This document shows positions 45,020 through 53,991 of a stretch of DNA of 64,000 nt, in pieces; position 1 is the stretch's first letter, and the number at the start of each line of letters is the position of its first letter. The notes beneath the pieces are model-generated. The model had not been told where the DNA came from. It did no database searches and worked only from the letters and a program-made list of their open reading frames with translations. Made by a program: the position numbers and the translations under genes. This stretch comes from Blastococcus sp. HT6-30 (GTDB lineage Bacteria > Actinomycetota > Actinomycetes > Mycobacteriales > Geodermatophilaceae), in the NCBI RefSeq assembly GCF_039729015.1, contig NZ_CP155792.1, positions 578,001-642,000 on the forward strand, read 5' to 3'.

Positions 45020-45985
45020 TCAGCTGCCGGCCGCAGCGGGGGCGCGACGCTTGGCCGCGAGCCGCACCGGGTCGGGCCACTTCACGTTCGACGCCCAGCC
45101 GAGCTTCTCGAACACCCAGATGGTGCGGGCGCTGATGTCGATCTGACCGCGCAGCACACCGTGCCGCGCGCACGTGGGGTCGGCGTGGTGGAGGTTGTGC
45201 CACGACTCGCCCGCGCTGAGGATCGCCAGCGGCCAGAAGTTCGTCGCCCGGTCGCGGCCGGGGGAGACGAAGGGCCGGTCACCGACCACGTGGCAGACCG
45301 AGTTGATCGACCAGGTGACGTGGTGCAGCAGGCCGATGCGCACCAGCCCGGCCCAGAAGAACGCCGTCCAGGCGCCGGCCCAGCTCATCGTCACCAGGCC
45401 GCCGATGACGGCCGGGAGGAAGAGGCTGATCGCCGCCCACACCGTGAACAGGCGGTCGGTGGTGACCAGCGCGGAGTCCTTCATCAGGTCGGGTGCGTAG
45501 CGCTCCTGGCTGGTCTTGCGCCGCTCGAACAGCCAGCCGAGGTGGGCGTGGAACATGCCCTTGAGCAGCGCGCGGGCGTCGGTGCCGTAGCGCCACGGCG
45601 AGTGCGGGTCGCCGTCGCGGTCGGAGAAGGCGTGGTGCCGCCGGTGATCGGCCACCCACTGCACGACCGGGCCCTGCACGGCCATCGAGCCGGCGACGGC
45701 CAGCAGCAGCCGCAAGGGGCGCTTGGCCTTGAAGGAGCCGTGCGTGAAGTACCGGTGGTAGCCCACGGTCACGCCGAGCAGCGTGAAGAAGTAGAAGCCG
45801 ACGGCGAGCCCGACGTCGAGCCAGGACAGCCCCCAGCCCCACACGGCCGGGACGACCGCCGCGATGGCGAGGAAGGGCACGACCACGAAGGCGTAGAGGG
45901 TGACGATCTCGAGGACGCTCTTGCGCCGGCCGATCGCGTTGGCCGGCAGCCCGGCGTGTGGTTCTGCGGCGCGCGGAGGCGCCAT
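45020..45985 (-). CDS. Acyl-CoA delta-9 fatty acid desaturase
   Basis: This 321-residue membrane desaturase introduces a double bond into acyl-CoA or acyl-lipid chains with a di-iron centre. The three histidine boxes are present: HRYFTHGSF (about residue 70), HRRHHAFSD (about 112) and SWHNLHHADPT (about 270). Four transmembrane helices flank them, including VVVPFLAIAAVVPAVWGWG at the N-terminus. The ATG at 45985 (MAPPRAAEPH) is chosen; the open frame up to 46153 has a basic non-conserved composition. Together with the adjacent TetR gene it probably adjusts membrane fluidity. Confidence 0.92.
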   Translation of the reverse strand: MAPPRAAEPHAGLPANAIGRRKSVLEIVTLYAFVVVPFLAIAAVVPAVWGWGLSWLDVGLAVGFYFFTLLGVTVGYHRYFTHGSFKAKRPLRLLLAVAGSMAVQGPVVQWVADHRRHHAFSDRDGDPHSPWRYGTDARALLKGMFHAHLGWLFERRKTSQERYAPDLMKDSALVTTDRLFTVWAAISLFLPAVIGGLVTMSWAGAWTAFFWAGLVRIGLLHHVTWSINSVCHVVGDRPFVSPGRDRATNFWPLAILSAGESWHNLHHADPTCARHGVLRGQIDISARTIWVFEKLGWASNVKWPDPVRLAAKRRAPAAAGS

Positions 45986-46160
45986 GGGTCGGGTGCGAGC
46001 AGGAGCGGACAAGGGGCCTCCGGGCGATCGAGGTGGGGATGCGGCCGGCGCGGCTGCGGCCCGGCTCCGTGGCCGTAACCTACGCCTCCGTAGGGAAGCC
46101 GGCGACCCGAGCGGGGGACGGCGGACCCCGGGGCAGGTGCCCACCACCGCCACCGGGCCC

Positions 46161-46166
46161 TAGGCT
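46161..46166 (+). promoter_or_regulatory. TAGGCT box upstream of tRNA-Gln
   Basis: TAGGCT lies about 50 nt upstream of the mature tRNA-Gln 5' end, in the gap between the divergent desaturase gene and the tRNA. It is a plausible -10 for the tRNA-glmU-prs transcript. Confidence 0.3.
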
Positions 46167-46216
46167 CGCTCCGGGCGGCCGTGCACCGGCGCCCCCGGGC
46201 CGCACCGGCACCGGGA

Positions 46217-46292
46217 TGGGGGATGGGGTAATCGGCAGCCCGCCGGCCTTTGGAGCCGGGAAGTCTCGGTTCGAGTCCGAGTCCCCCAGCCA
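46217..46292 (+). tRNA. tRNA-Gln (anticodon TTG)
   Basis: Acceptor TGGGGGA/TCCCCCA, anticodon arm CCGGC-CTTTGGA-GCCGG (anticodon TTG, reading CAA), T-arm with GGTTCGAGTCC, discriminator G and encoded CCA. It lies 30 nt upstream of glmU, probably in the same transcript, as tRNA-Gln does near glmU in mycobacteria. Confidence 0.95.
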
Positions 46293-46322
46293 GACGTCCG
46301 TCGTCGCCGACCGAGGAGATCC

Positions 46323-47831
46323 GTGCCCCACGTGCAGCCCGCCGCCCCCGCACCCGCCCCGCCGGTGGCCGCCGTCGTCGTCCTGGCCGCCGGGCAGGGG
46401 ACGCGCATGCGCTCGTCGCGGCCCAAGGTGCTGCACGCCCTCGGGGGGCGCAGCATGCTCGGCCACGTGCTGGCAGCCGCCGCGCCGCTGGGCGCCGGCG
46501 CGACGGTGGTGGTCGTGGGCTCCGGTCGCGACCAGGTCGAGCAGCACCTGGCGCAGATCGCGCCCACCGCGGTGCCCGTCCTGCAGGAGGAGCAGCTCGG
46601 CTCGGGGCACGCGGCCGCGGTCGCCCTGGCCGCCGTGCCCGACATCGAGGGCGCCGTCCTGATCGTCAACGGGGACTCCCCGCTGCTGACCACCCGGACG
46701 CTCGACGCCCTCGTGGCGGCGCACGACGCGGCCGGCAGCGTCTTCACGGTCCTGACCGCCGAGGTCGATGACCCGACCGGACTGGGCCGGATCGTCCGGG
46801 ACGAGCGCGGGGCGCCGCAGGCCATCATCGAGGAGCGGGACGCCACGGCGGAGCAGCGCGCGATCCGCGAGGTCAACGCGGGCGTCTACGTCGCCGCCGC
46901 CGGGACGCTGCGGCGCGTGCTGGCGGGGCTGGCGACCGACAACGCCCAGGGCGAGCAGTACCTGACCGATGCGCTGGCCCCGCTGGTAGCCGCTGGTGCG
47001 CCCACCGCCGCCGTGGTCGCCGAGGACCCCGACGACGTCCTCGGCTGCAACGACCGCCGCGAGCTCGCCGCCCGCCGGCGGACCCTGAACGACCGGGTCC
47101 TCGACGAGCTGATGCGCAGCGGGGTCACCGTCGTCGACCCCGCGACCACGTGGGTCGACGTCACGGTCTCGGTGGGCCCCGACGCCGTCCTGAGGCCGGG
47201 CACCCAGCTCGAAGGGGTGACGTCGATCGGGGCGGCCGCGGAGGTGGGGCCGGACACGACGCTGGTCGACACCGAGGTGGGGGAGGGTGCCTCCGTCGTC
47301 CGGTCGCACTGCCTCGGGGCCGTCATCGGGCCGGAGTCCACCGTCGGCCCGTTCAGCTACCTGCGCCCGGGGACGCGGCTGGCGGGCGACGCCAAGGTCG
47401 GCGCCTTCGTGGAGGCCAAGAACGTCGAGGTGGGGGAGGGGTCGAAGGTGCCGCACCTGTCCTACGTCGGCGACGCCACCATCGGCCGGGGCGCGAACAT
47501 CGGCGCGGCCACCGTCTTCGTGAACTACGACGGCGTGACCAAGCACCGGACGACCATCGGCGACCACGTGCGGGTCGGCTCCGACACCATGCTCGTGGCG
47601 CCGGTCACGGTGGGGGACGGCGCCTACACCGCCGCCGGGTCGGTCATCACCTCCGACGTCCCCCCGGGGGCCATGGCCGTCGCTCGGGCCCCCCAGCGGA
47701 ATGTGGCAGGCTGGGTACGTCGCCGACGGTCCGGTACGCCCGCTGCGGAGGCCGCGGCAGCGGCCGAGAGCCGGACCGCGGCACCCCGGGAGGACCGGTC
47801 CGAGCCCTCCCGCGCGGACTCCGACAGCTAG
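46323..47831 (+). CDS. glmU: Bifunctional GlmU (GlcNAc-1-P uridylyltransferase / GlcN-1-P acetyltransferase)
   Basis: GlmU makes UDP-GlcNAc for peptidoglycan. The 502-residue protein has the N-terminal pyrophosphorylase site VVVLAAGQGTRMRSSRPKVLHAL, EEQLGSGHAAAVALAAV and VNGDSPLL. A long C-terminal left-handed beta-helix of hexapeptide repeats follows (TLVDTEVGEGASVVRSHCLGAVIG, GPFSYLRPGTRLAGDAKVGAFVEAKN), with NYDGVTKHRTTIGDHVRVGSDTMLVAPV before an acidic tail. GAGGAGATCC gives a good ribosome site for the GTG at 46323. It is followed closely by prs, the same pairing as Rv1018c-Rv1017c. Confidence 0.97.
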   Translation: MPHVQPAAPAPAPPVAAVVVLAAGQGTRMRSSRPKVLHALGGRSMLGHVLAAAAPLGAGATVVVVGSGRDQVEQHLAQIAPTAVPVLQEEQLGSGHAAAVALAAVPDIEGAVLIVNGDSPLLTTRTLDALVAAHDAAGSVFTVLTAEVDDPTGLGRIVRDERGAPQAIIEERDATAEQRAIREVNAGVYVAAAGTLRRVLAGLATDNAQGEQYLTDALAPLVAAGAPTAAVVAEDPDDVLGCNDRRELAARRRTLNDRVLDELMRSGVTVVDPATTWVDVTVSVGPDAVLRPGTQLEGVTSIGAAAEVGPDTTLVDTEVGEGASVVRSHCLGAVIGPESTVGPFSYLRPGTRLAGDAKVGAFVEAKNVEVGEGSKVPHLSYVGDATIGRGANIGAATVFVNYDGVTKHRTTIGDHVRVGSDTMLVAPVTVGDGAYTAAGSVITSDVPPGAMAVARAPQRNVAGWVRRRRSGTPAAEAAAAAESRTAAPREDRSEPSRADSDS

Positions 47832-47844
47832 GGACGGCGAGCCG

Positions 47845-48825
47845 ATGAGTGCCATCCGGCAGACGACGAACAAGAGCATGATGCTCTTCTCCGGTCGGGC
47901 CTACCCCGAGCTGGCCGACGAGATCGCCGGTCACCTGGGCGTGACGCCCACCCCGACGGCCGCCTACGAGTTCGCCAACGGGGAGCTGTTCGTGCGCTTC
48001 GAGGAATCGGTGCGCGGCTGCGACGCCTTCGTGGTGCAGAGCCACACCGCCCCGATCAACACCTGGCTCATGGAGCAGCTGATCATGGTCGACGCGCTCA
48101 AGCGCGCGTCGGCCAAGCGGATCACCGTCGTCGCGCCGTTCTTCCCGTACGCGCGGCAGGACAAGAAGCACCGCGGGCGCGAGCCCATCTCCGCCCGCCT
48201 GGTCGCCGACATGTTCAAGACCGCGGGCGCCGACCGGCTGATGACCGTCGACCTGCACACCGCCCAGATCCAGGGCTTCTTCGACGGTCCCGTCGACCAC
48301 CTCTTCGCGCTGGACCTGCTGGTCAACCACGTCTGCGAGCGCTGGGGCGACCGCGACATCACCGTCGTCTCGCCCGACTCCGGCCGGGTCCGCGTCTCCG
48401 AGCGGTGGAGCGACAAGCTCGGCGGCACGCCGCTGGCGTTCATCCACAAGACCCGTGACCCGCTGGTCGCCAACGAGGTCGTCGCCAACCGCGTCGTCGG
48501 CGAGGTCGAGGGCCGGCTCTGCATCCTGGTCGACGACATGATCGACACCGGTGGCACGATCGTGAAGGCCGCGGAGACGCTGTTCGACGCCGGCGCCGCG
48601 GACGTCATCGTCACCGCTACGCACGGCGTGCTGTCCGGCCCCGCCGTCGAGCGGCTGTCCAACAGCAAGGTCAGCGAGGTCATCGTGACCAACACGCTGC
48701 CCATCGAGCCGGCCCGCCGGTTCGACAAGCTCACCGTCCTCTCGATCGCGCCGCTGCTGGCGCGCGCGATCAAGGAGGTCTTCGAGGACGGGTCGGTCAC
48801 CAGCCTGTTCGACGGGGCCAGCTGA
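47845..48825 (+). CDS. prs: Ribose-phosphate pyrophosphokinase
   Basis: PRPP synthetase feeds nucleotide, His, Trp and arabinogalactan precursor synthesis. The 326-residue class I enzyme has LFSGRAYPELADEIAGHLG, FANGELFVRFEESVRGCDAFVVQS, the ATP/Mg region APFFPYARQDKKHRGREPISARLVADM, VDLHTAQIQGFFDGPVDHL, and the PRPP-binding LVDDMIDTGGTIVKAA. It starts at the ATG at 47845, 13 nt after glmU, with a purine-rich GGGACGGCGAG upstream. Length and motifs match the family fully. Confidence 0.97.
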   Translation: MSAIRQTTNKSMMLFSGRAYPELADEIAGHLGVTPTPTAAYEFANGELFVRFEESVRGCDAFVVQSHTAPINTWLMEQLIMVDALKRASAKRITVVAPFFPYARQDKKHRGREPISARLVADMFKTAGADRLMTVDLHTAQIQGFFDGPVDHLFALDLLVNHVCERWGDRDITVVSPDSGRVRVSERWSDKLGGTPLAFIHKTRDPLVANEVVANRVVGEVEGRLCILVDDMIDTGGTIVKAAETLFDAGAADVIVTATHGVLSGPAVERLSNSKVSEVIVTNTLPIEPARRFDKLTVLSIAPLLARAIKEVFEDGSVTSLFDGAS

Positions 48826-48873
48826 GCACCCACCCGCCCGCGTCGCTGGGCGCCGGGCCGACGCCCTGGGAGG

Positions 48874-49920
48874 ATGGCCGGCGTGCCCGCTCGTTCCAGA
48901 CTCAGTGACGCCCAGGTCGCCGCCGTGGCGCGCCACCACTTCGGGCTGAGCGCCCCGGTGCCCGACCTGCCCGCGGGCGACGCGTTCGAGGACGCCCAGG
49001 GCGTGCCGGTGGCCGTCCGCGAGAGCGACGGGTTGGCGGTGGCCGAGATCCCGCGCTGGCGCTCGCCCGCGGAGGTCGCGCGGCGGCTGGCGGAGCGCGG
49101 CTGGTCGGCACCGGCCGCCTGGGTCGGCCGGCCCCCCGCCGACGCCACGCAGCTGCCCGCGCGCGTCCTGGCGCTGCTGCCCGTCGCCGGGACGCCGGCG
49201 GACTCCGCCGCCGTCTCCGCCGGCGCCGCCGCCTGGGCCGACGTCCGCGCGTCCGGGCGCGAGGTGGAGCTCGTGCTGGTGCCGGTGACCGCCGCCCACC
49301 CGGAGGTCGCCTGGGCCGACCTGGCCGCCGCGTACGGCGGGACCCTGCTGGGCGAGCGGGTCGATCCCGAGCCGGCGCGGACGGGCGGGCAGGTGCTGTT
49401 CTTCACCGGCCTGTCCGGCGCGGGCAAGTCGACGATCGCCGGTCGCGTGGTCGAGCTGCTGCTCGAGGCCGGCTCGGCGGTCACGCTGCTCGACGGCGAC
49501 GAGGTCCGCCACCACCTGTCGGCGGGGCTCGGGTTCTCCCAGCAGGACCGCGACACCAACGTGCGGCGGATCGGCTGGGTGGCCGCGCAGATCGCCAAGC
49601 ACGGCGGAATCGCCGTCTGCGCCCCGATCGCCCCCTACGCGGCGGTGCGGGCCGATGTCCGGCGCGAGGTCGAGGCCCAGGCCGGGCGGGGCAGCTTCGT
49701 GCTGGTGCACGTCGCCACCCCGCTGACCGAGTGCGAGGCCCGCGACCGCAAGGGGCTCTACGCGAAGGCCCGCCGCGGGGAGATCCCGGCGTTCACCGGG
49801 ATCAGCGACCCCTACGAGGCGCCCACCGACGCCGAGGTCACCGTGGACACCACGGGCAAGGACGTCGAGGCGTGCGCCCGGCTGGTGCTCGACGCGGTCC
49901 TGGCCGGCCGGGTGCAGTAG
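48874..49920 (+). CDS. cysC: Adenylylsulfate (APS) kinase with degenerate N-terminal sulfurylase-like domain
   Basis: Residues ~172-345 are an APS kinase: Walker A FFTGLSGAGKSTIAG, LLDGDEVRHHLSAGLGFSQQDRDTNVRRIGWVA, CAPIAPYAAVRADVR, and FVLVHVATPLTECEARDRKGLYAKARRGEIPAFTGISDPYE. It phosphorylates APS to PAPS, the sulfate donor. The first ~170 residues look like a reduced ATP-sulfurylase half: a PUA-like GVPVAVRESDGLAVAEI, then RVLALLPVAGTPADSAAV and DLAAAYGGTLLG. The sulfurylase active-site HxGH and RDH-type motifs are missing. CysD/CysN nearby would supply the sulfurylase activity. Confidence 0.9.
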   Translation: MAGVPARSRLSDAQVAAVARHHFGLSAPVPDLPAGDAFEDAQGVPVAVRESDGLAVAEIPRWRSPAEVARRLAERGWSAPAAWVGRPPADATQLPARVLALLPVAGTPADSAAVSAGAAAWADVRASGREVELVLVPVTAAHPEVAWADLAAAYGGTLLGERVDPEPARTGGQVLFFTGLSGAGKSTIAGRVVELLLEAGSAVTLLDGDEVRHHLSAGLGFSQQDRDTNVRRIGWVAAQIAKHGGIAVCAPIAPYAAVRADVRREVEAQAGRGSFVLVHVATPLTECEARDRKGLYAKARRGEIPAFTGISDPYEAPTDAEVTVDTTGKDVEACARLVLDAVLAGRVQ

Positions 49921-50022
49921 AGGTCAGCGGGTGCGGCCGGTGTGCCGGTCCTGCACGACCAGGCGCGCCGAACCCGGGCTCAGGTGCCTGCGCTCCTCGC
50001 GCGTCCCGGGGGGCCGGGCGGG

Positions 50023-51264
50023 CTACAGGACCATCCCGGCGCCGACGGTGGCGTTGGTGCCCTCGTCGACGAGGATGAAGCTGCCGGTGGTCCGGTTGAC
50101 CCGGTAGGGGTCGGTGAACAGCGGCGCGGTGACCCGCAGCTGCAGCCGCCCGATCTCGTTGAGCCGGAGCCTGGCGGTGTCCTCGTCGCGGTGCAGGGTG
50201 TTCACGTCCAGCCGGTACCGCAGATCCCTAACCATGGCCCGGGCCGACCGCGTCGTGTGCTTGATCACGTACTTCCCGCCCGGCCGCATCGGCTCCTCGT
50301 GCAGCCAGCAGACCATCGCCTCGACGTCCTGGGACGAGGTGGGCTGGTTGTTGGGACGGCAGATCATGTCGCCGCGGGAGATGTCGAGCTCGTCCTCGAG
50401 CCGGATCGTCACCGACATCGGCGGGAACGCCTCGGCGACCGGGCCGTCCCTGGTCTCGATCGCGGCGATCCGCGACGGCAGCCCCGACGGCAGCACGACG
50501 ACGTCGTCACCGGGCTTGAGGACCCCACCGGCCACCTGCCCGGCGTAGCCGCGGTAGTCCGGGTACGACTCGGAGAACGGGCGGACGACGTACTGCACCG
50601 GGAACCGCGCGTCGATCAGGTTCCGGTCGGAGGCGATGTGCAGCTCCTCCAGGTGGTGCAGCAGCGAGCTGCCCTCGTACCAGGGCATGTTCGCCGACCG
50701 GGTGACGACGTTGTCGCCGGCCAGCGCCGAGACCGGGATGACCGTCAGGTCGCCGACGTCGAGCTTGGCGGCGAAGTGGCGGAACTCGTCGGCGATCGCG
50801 TCGAAGACGCCCTGGTCGTAGTTGACGAGGTCCATCTTGTTCACGCACAGCACCAGGTGGGGCACCCGCAGCAGCGAGGCCAGGAAGGCGTGCCGACGGC
50901 TCTGCTCGAGCAGGCCCTTGCGGGCGTCGACCAGGATCAGCGCCGCGTTCGCCGTCGAGGCGCCGGTGACCATGTTCCGGGTGTACTGGACGTGCCCGGG
51001 GGTGTCGGCGACGATGAACTTCCGCTTCGGCGTCGCGAAGTAGCGGTAGGCGACGTCGATGGTGATGCCCTGCTCCCGCTCGGCCCGCAGGCCGTCGGTG
51101 AGCAGCGCCAGGTTGGTGTACTCGTCACCGCGCGCGGCGCTGGTGCGCTCCACCGCCTCCATCTGGTCGCTGAAGATCGACTTGGTGTCGTACAGCAGCC
51201 GGCCGATGAGCGTCGACTTCCCGTCGTCCACCGAACCGGCGGTGGCGACCCGCAGCATCTCCAT
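50023..51264 (-). CDS. cysN: Sulfate adenylyltransferase subunit 1 (GTPase)
   Basis: CysN is the regulatory GTPase of ATP sulfurylase. With CysD it makes APS from ATP and sulfate, driven by GTP hydrolysis. The 413-residue EF-Tu-like protein has G1 GSVDDGKSTLIGRLLYDTKS, G2/G3 EQGITIDVAYRYF and IVADTPGHVQYTRNM, and G4 VNKMDLV. Beta-barrel domains 2 and 3 follow (DYRGYAGQVAGGVLKPGDDVVVLPSG and FILVDEGTNATVGAGMV). It does not carry a fused APS kinase; that is a separate gene convergent to it. The ATG start overlaps the cysD stop by one base. Confidence 0.97.
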   Translation of the reverse strand: MEMLRVATAGSVDDGKSTLIGRLLYDTKSIFSDQMEAVERTSAARGDEYTNLALLTDGLRAEREQGITIDVAYRYFATPKRKFIVADTPGHVQYTRNMVTGASTANAALILVDARKGLLEQSRRHAFLASLLRVPHLVLCVNKMDLVNYDQGVFDAIADEFRHFAAKLDVGDLTVIPVSALAGDNVVTRSANMPWYEGSSLLHHLEELHIASDRNLIDARFPVQYVVRPFSESYPDYRGYAGQVAGGVLKPGDDVVVLPSGLPSRIAAIETRDGPVAEAFPPMSVTIRLEDELDISRGDMICRPNNQPTSSQDVEAMVCWLHEEPMRPGGKYVIKHTTRSARAMVRDLRYRLDVNTLHRDEDTARLRLNEIGRLQLRVTAPLFTDPYRVNRTTGSFILVDEGTNATVGAGMVL

Positions 51265-52175
51265 CAGAAGTACCCCTCACGCTTGCGGTCTTCCATCGCG
51301 GCCTCGCTGGCCCGGTCGTCGGCGCGGGTCGCGCCCCGCTCGGTGACCCGCGTGGCCGCGACCTCCTCGACGATGTCCTCGACGGTGCGCGCCGCGGACT
51401 CCACGGCGCCGGTGCAGGTGACGTCCCCGACGGTGCGGTAGCGCACCGTCGCCTCGAAGACCTCCTCGCCCGCGGCGGGCGGAACGTGCTCGTTGGGCCA
51501 CAGCAGCATCCCGTCGCGCAGGAAGAGCTCGCGGCGGTGGGCGAAGTAGATGGACGGCAGCTCGATGCCCTCCCGGCCGATGTACTGCCAGATGTCGAGC
51601 TCGGTCCAGTTCGACAGCGGGAAGACCCGGATGTGCTCACCGCGGTGGTGCCGGCCGTTGTAGAGCGACCACAGCTCCGGGCGCTGGTTCTTGGGGTCCC
51701 ACTGGCCGAACTCGTCGCGGAAGGAGAACACCCGCTCCTTGGCACGGGCCTTCTCCTCGTCGCGCCGCGCCCCGCCGAAGGCCGCATCGAAGCCGTGCTG
51801 CTCGATCGCGTCGAGCAGGGTGACCGTCTGCAGCGGGTTGCGGCTGGCCCGGGGGCCCTTCTGCTCGCGCACCCGGCCGGTGTCGATCGACTCCTGCACC
51901 GATGCCACGACCAGCGCGACGCCGGCCTCGGCGACCCGGCGGTCGCGGTAGTCGATGACCTCGGGGAAGTTGTGCCCGGTGTCGACGTGCATCACCGGGA
52001 AGGGGATGCGCGCCGGCCAGAACGCCTTCTCGGCCAGGTGCAGCATCACGATCGAGTCCTTGCCGCCGGAGAACAGCAGCACGGGGCGCTCGAACTCGGC
52101 GGCCACCTCCCGGAAGATGTGCACCGCCTCGGCCTCGAGAGCGTCGAGGTGGCCCAGCTCGTACAGCGTGGTCAT
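51264..52175 (-). CDS. cysD: Sulfate adenylyltransferase subunit 2
   Basis: CysD is the catalytic N-type ATP pyrophosphatase subunit of ATP sulfurylase. The 303-residue protein shows the PP-loop [75 protein letters not shown], and the end region [17 protein letters not shown]...RKREGYF. The start ATG at 52175 overlaps the cysQ stop (ATGA) and the stop overlaps the cysN start, so cysQ-cysD-cysN are one coupled operon. Confidence 0.97.
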   Translation of the reverse strand: MTTLYELGHLDALEAEAVHIFREVAAEFERPVLLFSGGKDSIVMLHLAEKAFWPARIPFPVMHVDTGHNFPEVIDYRDRRVAEAGVALVVASVQESIDTGRVREQKGPRASRNPLQTVTLLDAIEQHGFDAAFGGARRDEEKARAKERVFSFRDEFGQWDPKNQRPELWSLYNGRHHRGEHIRVFPLSNWTELDIWQYIGREGIELPSIYFAHRRELFLRDGMLLWPNEHVPPAAGEEVFEATVRYRTVGDVTCTGAVESAARTVEDIVEEVAATRVTERGATRADDRASEAAMEDRKREGYF

Positions 52176-52948
52176 GCGCGGATCCCCCCATCGGAGCGGG
52201 CCGGTCCCAGGTCCGCCAGGGCGCCGAGCAGCCGCTCGGTCAGCTCCGGCCGGCAGACCACCAGGTCCGGCAGGTACGGGTTCGGCTGGTTGTAGGCCAG
52301 CGGTGAGCCGTCGAGCCGGCTCGTGTGCGCCCCGGCGGCGCGCGCGACGGCGACCGGCGCCGCGGAGTCCCACTCGTACTGGCCGCCGCCGTGCACGTAG
52401 GCGTCGGCCTGCCCGCGGACCACGGCCATCGCCTTGACGCCGGCCGAGCCCATGGGCACCAGCTCGGCGCCGAGCGCGGCGGCGAGGTCCTGCACGAGCG
52501 CCGGCGGGCGGCTGCGGCTGACGGCCAGCCGTACCGGCCCCACGGCGCGCGGAGGCAGCGTCGCGGGAGCCGCCGTGCCCAGCGTGACGCCCTCGGCGGG
52601 CAGCGCGACCGCACCCGCGACCAGCTCGCCGCGCTCCCAGAGCGCCACGTGGACGGCCCAGTCGGCGCGGCCGGCCTCGGCGAACTCCCGGGTGCCGTCC
52701 AGCGGGTCGACGATCCAGACGCGCTCGGCGCTCAGCCGGGCGGCGTCGTCCGCCCCCTCCTCGGAGAGCACTGCGTCGCCCGGGCGCTCCTCGCGCAGGC
52801 GGGCCAGCAGGTGCTCGTGCGCGGCGGCGTCGCCGGCGTCCTTGAGCGCGTCGGTGCCGGGGAAGGAGCCGGTCCGGACGCGGAGGAGCACCTCGCCGGC
52901 CGACGTGGCGAGGGCGTGCGCGAGGGCGTGGTCAGTACCTGAGTGCAT
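52172..52948 (-). CDS. cysQ: 3'(2'),5'-bisphosphate nucleotidase CysQ
   Basis: CysQ hydrolyses PAP (and PAPS) to AMP (and APS), clearing the product of sulfotransferases. The 258-residue FIG-fold phosphatase has [14 protein letters not shown] (metal-binding Glu), the signature [26 protein letters not shown], and late [25 protein letters not shown] (metal-binding WD motif, here EWDSAAP). [14 protein letters not shown] is typical of actinobacterial CysQ. The ATG at 52948 gives the normal length. It is the first gene of the cysQDN operon. Confidence 0.95.
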   Translation of the reverse strand: MHSGTDHALAHALATSAGEVLLRVRTGSFPGTDALKDAGDAAAHEHLLARLREERPGDAVLSEEGADDAARLSAERVWIVDPLDGTREFAEAGRADWAVHVALWERGELVAGAVALPAEGVTLGTAAPATLPPRAVGPVRLAVSRSRPPALVQDLAAALGAELVPMGSAGVKAMAVVRGQADAYVHGGGQYEWDSAAPVAVARAAGAHTSRLDGSPLAYNQPNPYLPDLVVCRPELTERLLGALADLGPARSDGGIRA

Positions 52949-53054
52949 TCGTCTTCCATTCACCGGCGGTGTCCCGATACTGGGCGATCGGGCGCCGGTG
53001 CAGCACCCGCCCTCATCCCTCCGGGTCAGGCGCCGGCCCGCCGCGCGGCTGGGG

Positions 53055-53060
53055 TAGCCT
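53055..53060 (+). promoter_or_regulatory. Putative -10 box TAGCCT for rplY
   Basis: TAGCCT in the 240-bp gap between divergent cysQ and rplY would start a transcript about 120 nt upstream of the rplY GTG. The long leader is notable, but I could not fold a convincing regulatory structure by eye. Confidence 0.35.
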
Positions 53061-53189
53061 TTCTCCCGTTGCCCGGCGAGGGAGACGGTCCGTCCGTACT
53101 CCGTGATCGACGTGCGTGTGCCCCGTGGGGTGTGCTGCGCCCGGTCGCCGGACCGCAGACCGATCCACCCTTCTGAGGAGCACACCACC

Positions 53190-53903
53190 GTGGCTGACTT
53201 CCGCCTCGACGCCGAGACCCGCACCGAGTTCGGCAAGGGCAGCGCCCGCCGCACCCGCCGTGCCGGCCGCATCCCGGCCGTTCTCTACGGGCACGGCCAC
53301 GACGTCGTCCACCTGTCCCTGCCGGCCCGCGAGTTCGCCGCGGCCCTGCGCAACGGCGGTTCGAACGTCCTGCTGACCGTCGTCCTGGACGGCCAGGAGC
53401 AGCTGGCCCTGACCAAGGCCGTGCAGCGCGACCCGCTGACCCGCGTGCACGAGCACGTCGACCTGCTGCTCGTCCGCCGCGGCGAGAAGACCACCGTCGA
53501 CGTGCCGATCGTCGTCGTGGGCGAGCCCGCGCCCGACGCCATCCCGAACCACCAGCTGAACACCGTCTCCATCGAGGCCGACGCGACGCGGCTCCCGGAC
53601 AGCATCGAGGTCGACGTCACCGGCCGCGGCGCGGGCCAGAACATCACCGCCGGCGACCTGGTCCTGCCGGCCGGCTCGACGCTGATCACCGACTCCGAGG
53701 CCCTGGTCATCGGCTTCCTGGGTGCGCCCACCGCCGAGGCCCTCGAGGCCGAGCTCGCCGAGGCCGAGGCCGAGGCCGGCATCGAGCGCGAGGAGTCCGA
53801 CGAGGCTGCCGAGGGCGTCGGCGAGGGCGACGTCGTGCCCGAGCCGCTCGACCAGGGCAGCGGCGAGTCGATGGACGCCGCCGGGAACAGCACGAACGAC
53901 TGA
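53190..53903 (+). CDS. rplY: Large ribosomal subunit protein bL25 (CTC form)
   Basis: The protein binds 5S rRNA in the 50S subunit. The 237-residue product is the long CTC form. An N-terminal L25 domain ([50 protein letters not shown]) is followed by the TL5/CTC C-domain ([37 protein letters not shown]). A strongly acidic Glu/Ala/Asp-rich tail of about 60 residues ends it. GAGGAG lies about 9 nt before the GTG at 53190. It is followed by a strong stem-loop and then pth, as in Rv1015c-Rv1014c. Confidence 0.96.
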   Translation: MADFRLDAETRTEFGKGSARRTRRAGRIPAVLYGHGHDVVHLSLPAREFAAALRNGGSNVLLTVVLDGQEQLALTKAVQRDPLTRVHEHVDLLLVRRGEKTTVDVPIVVVGEPAPDAIPNHQLNTVSIEADATRLPDSIEVDVTGRGAGQNITAGDLVLPAGSTLITDSEALVIGFLGAPTAEALEAELAEAEAEAGIEREESDEAAEGVGEGDVVPEPLDQGSGESMDAAGNSTND

Positions 53904-53928
53904 GGCATCCGCTGACCGAGAGCACCGA

Positions 53929-53963
53929 CCGCAGGGGCGCCGGCACCGCCGGCGCCCCTGCGG
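53929..53963 (+). terminator. Strong stem-loop between rplY and pth
   Basis: A perfect 16-bp inverted repeat (53929-53944 CCGCAGGGGCGCCGGC; 53948-53963 its complement) with a 3-nt loop lies 25 nt after the rplY stop and 28 nt before the pth start. It probably ends or attenuates rplY transcription. No U-tract is present. Confidence 0.7.
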
Positions 53964-53991
53964 CGTCCCCGTCCCCGAGGGGCCGTTCCTG

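Noticed and set aside
47647-49710. 687-codon minus-strand frame across glmU end, prs and cysC
   Set aside because: Composition is typical of a GC shadow, and three well-defined genes occupy the plus strand.
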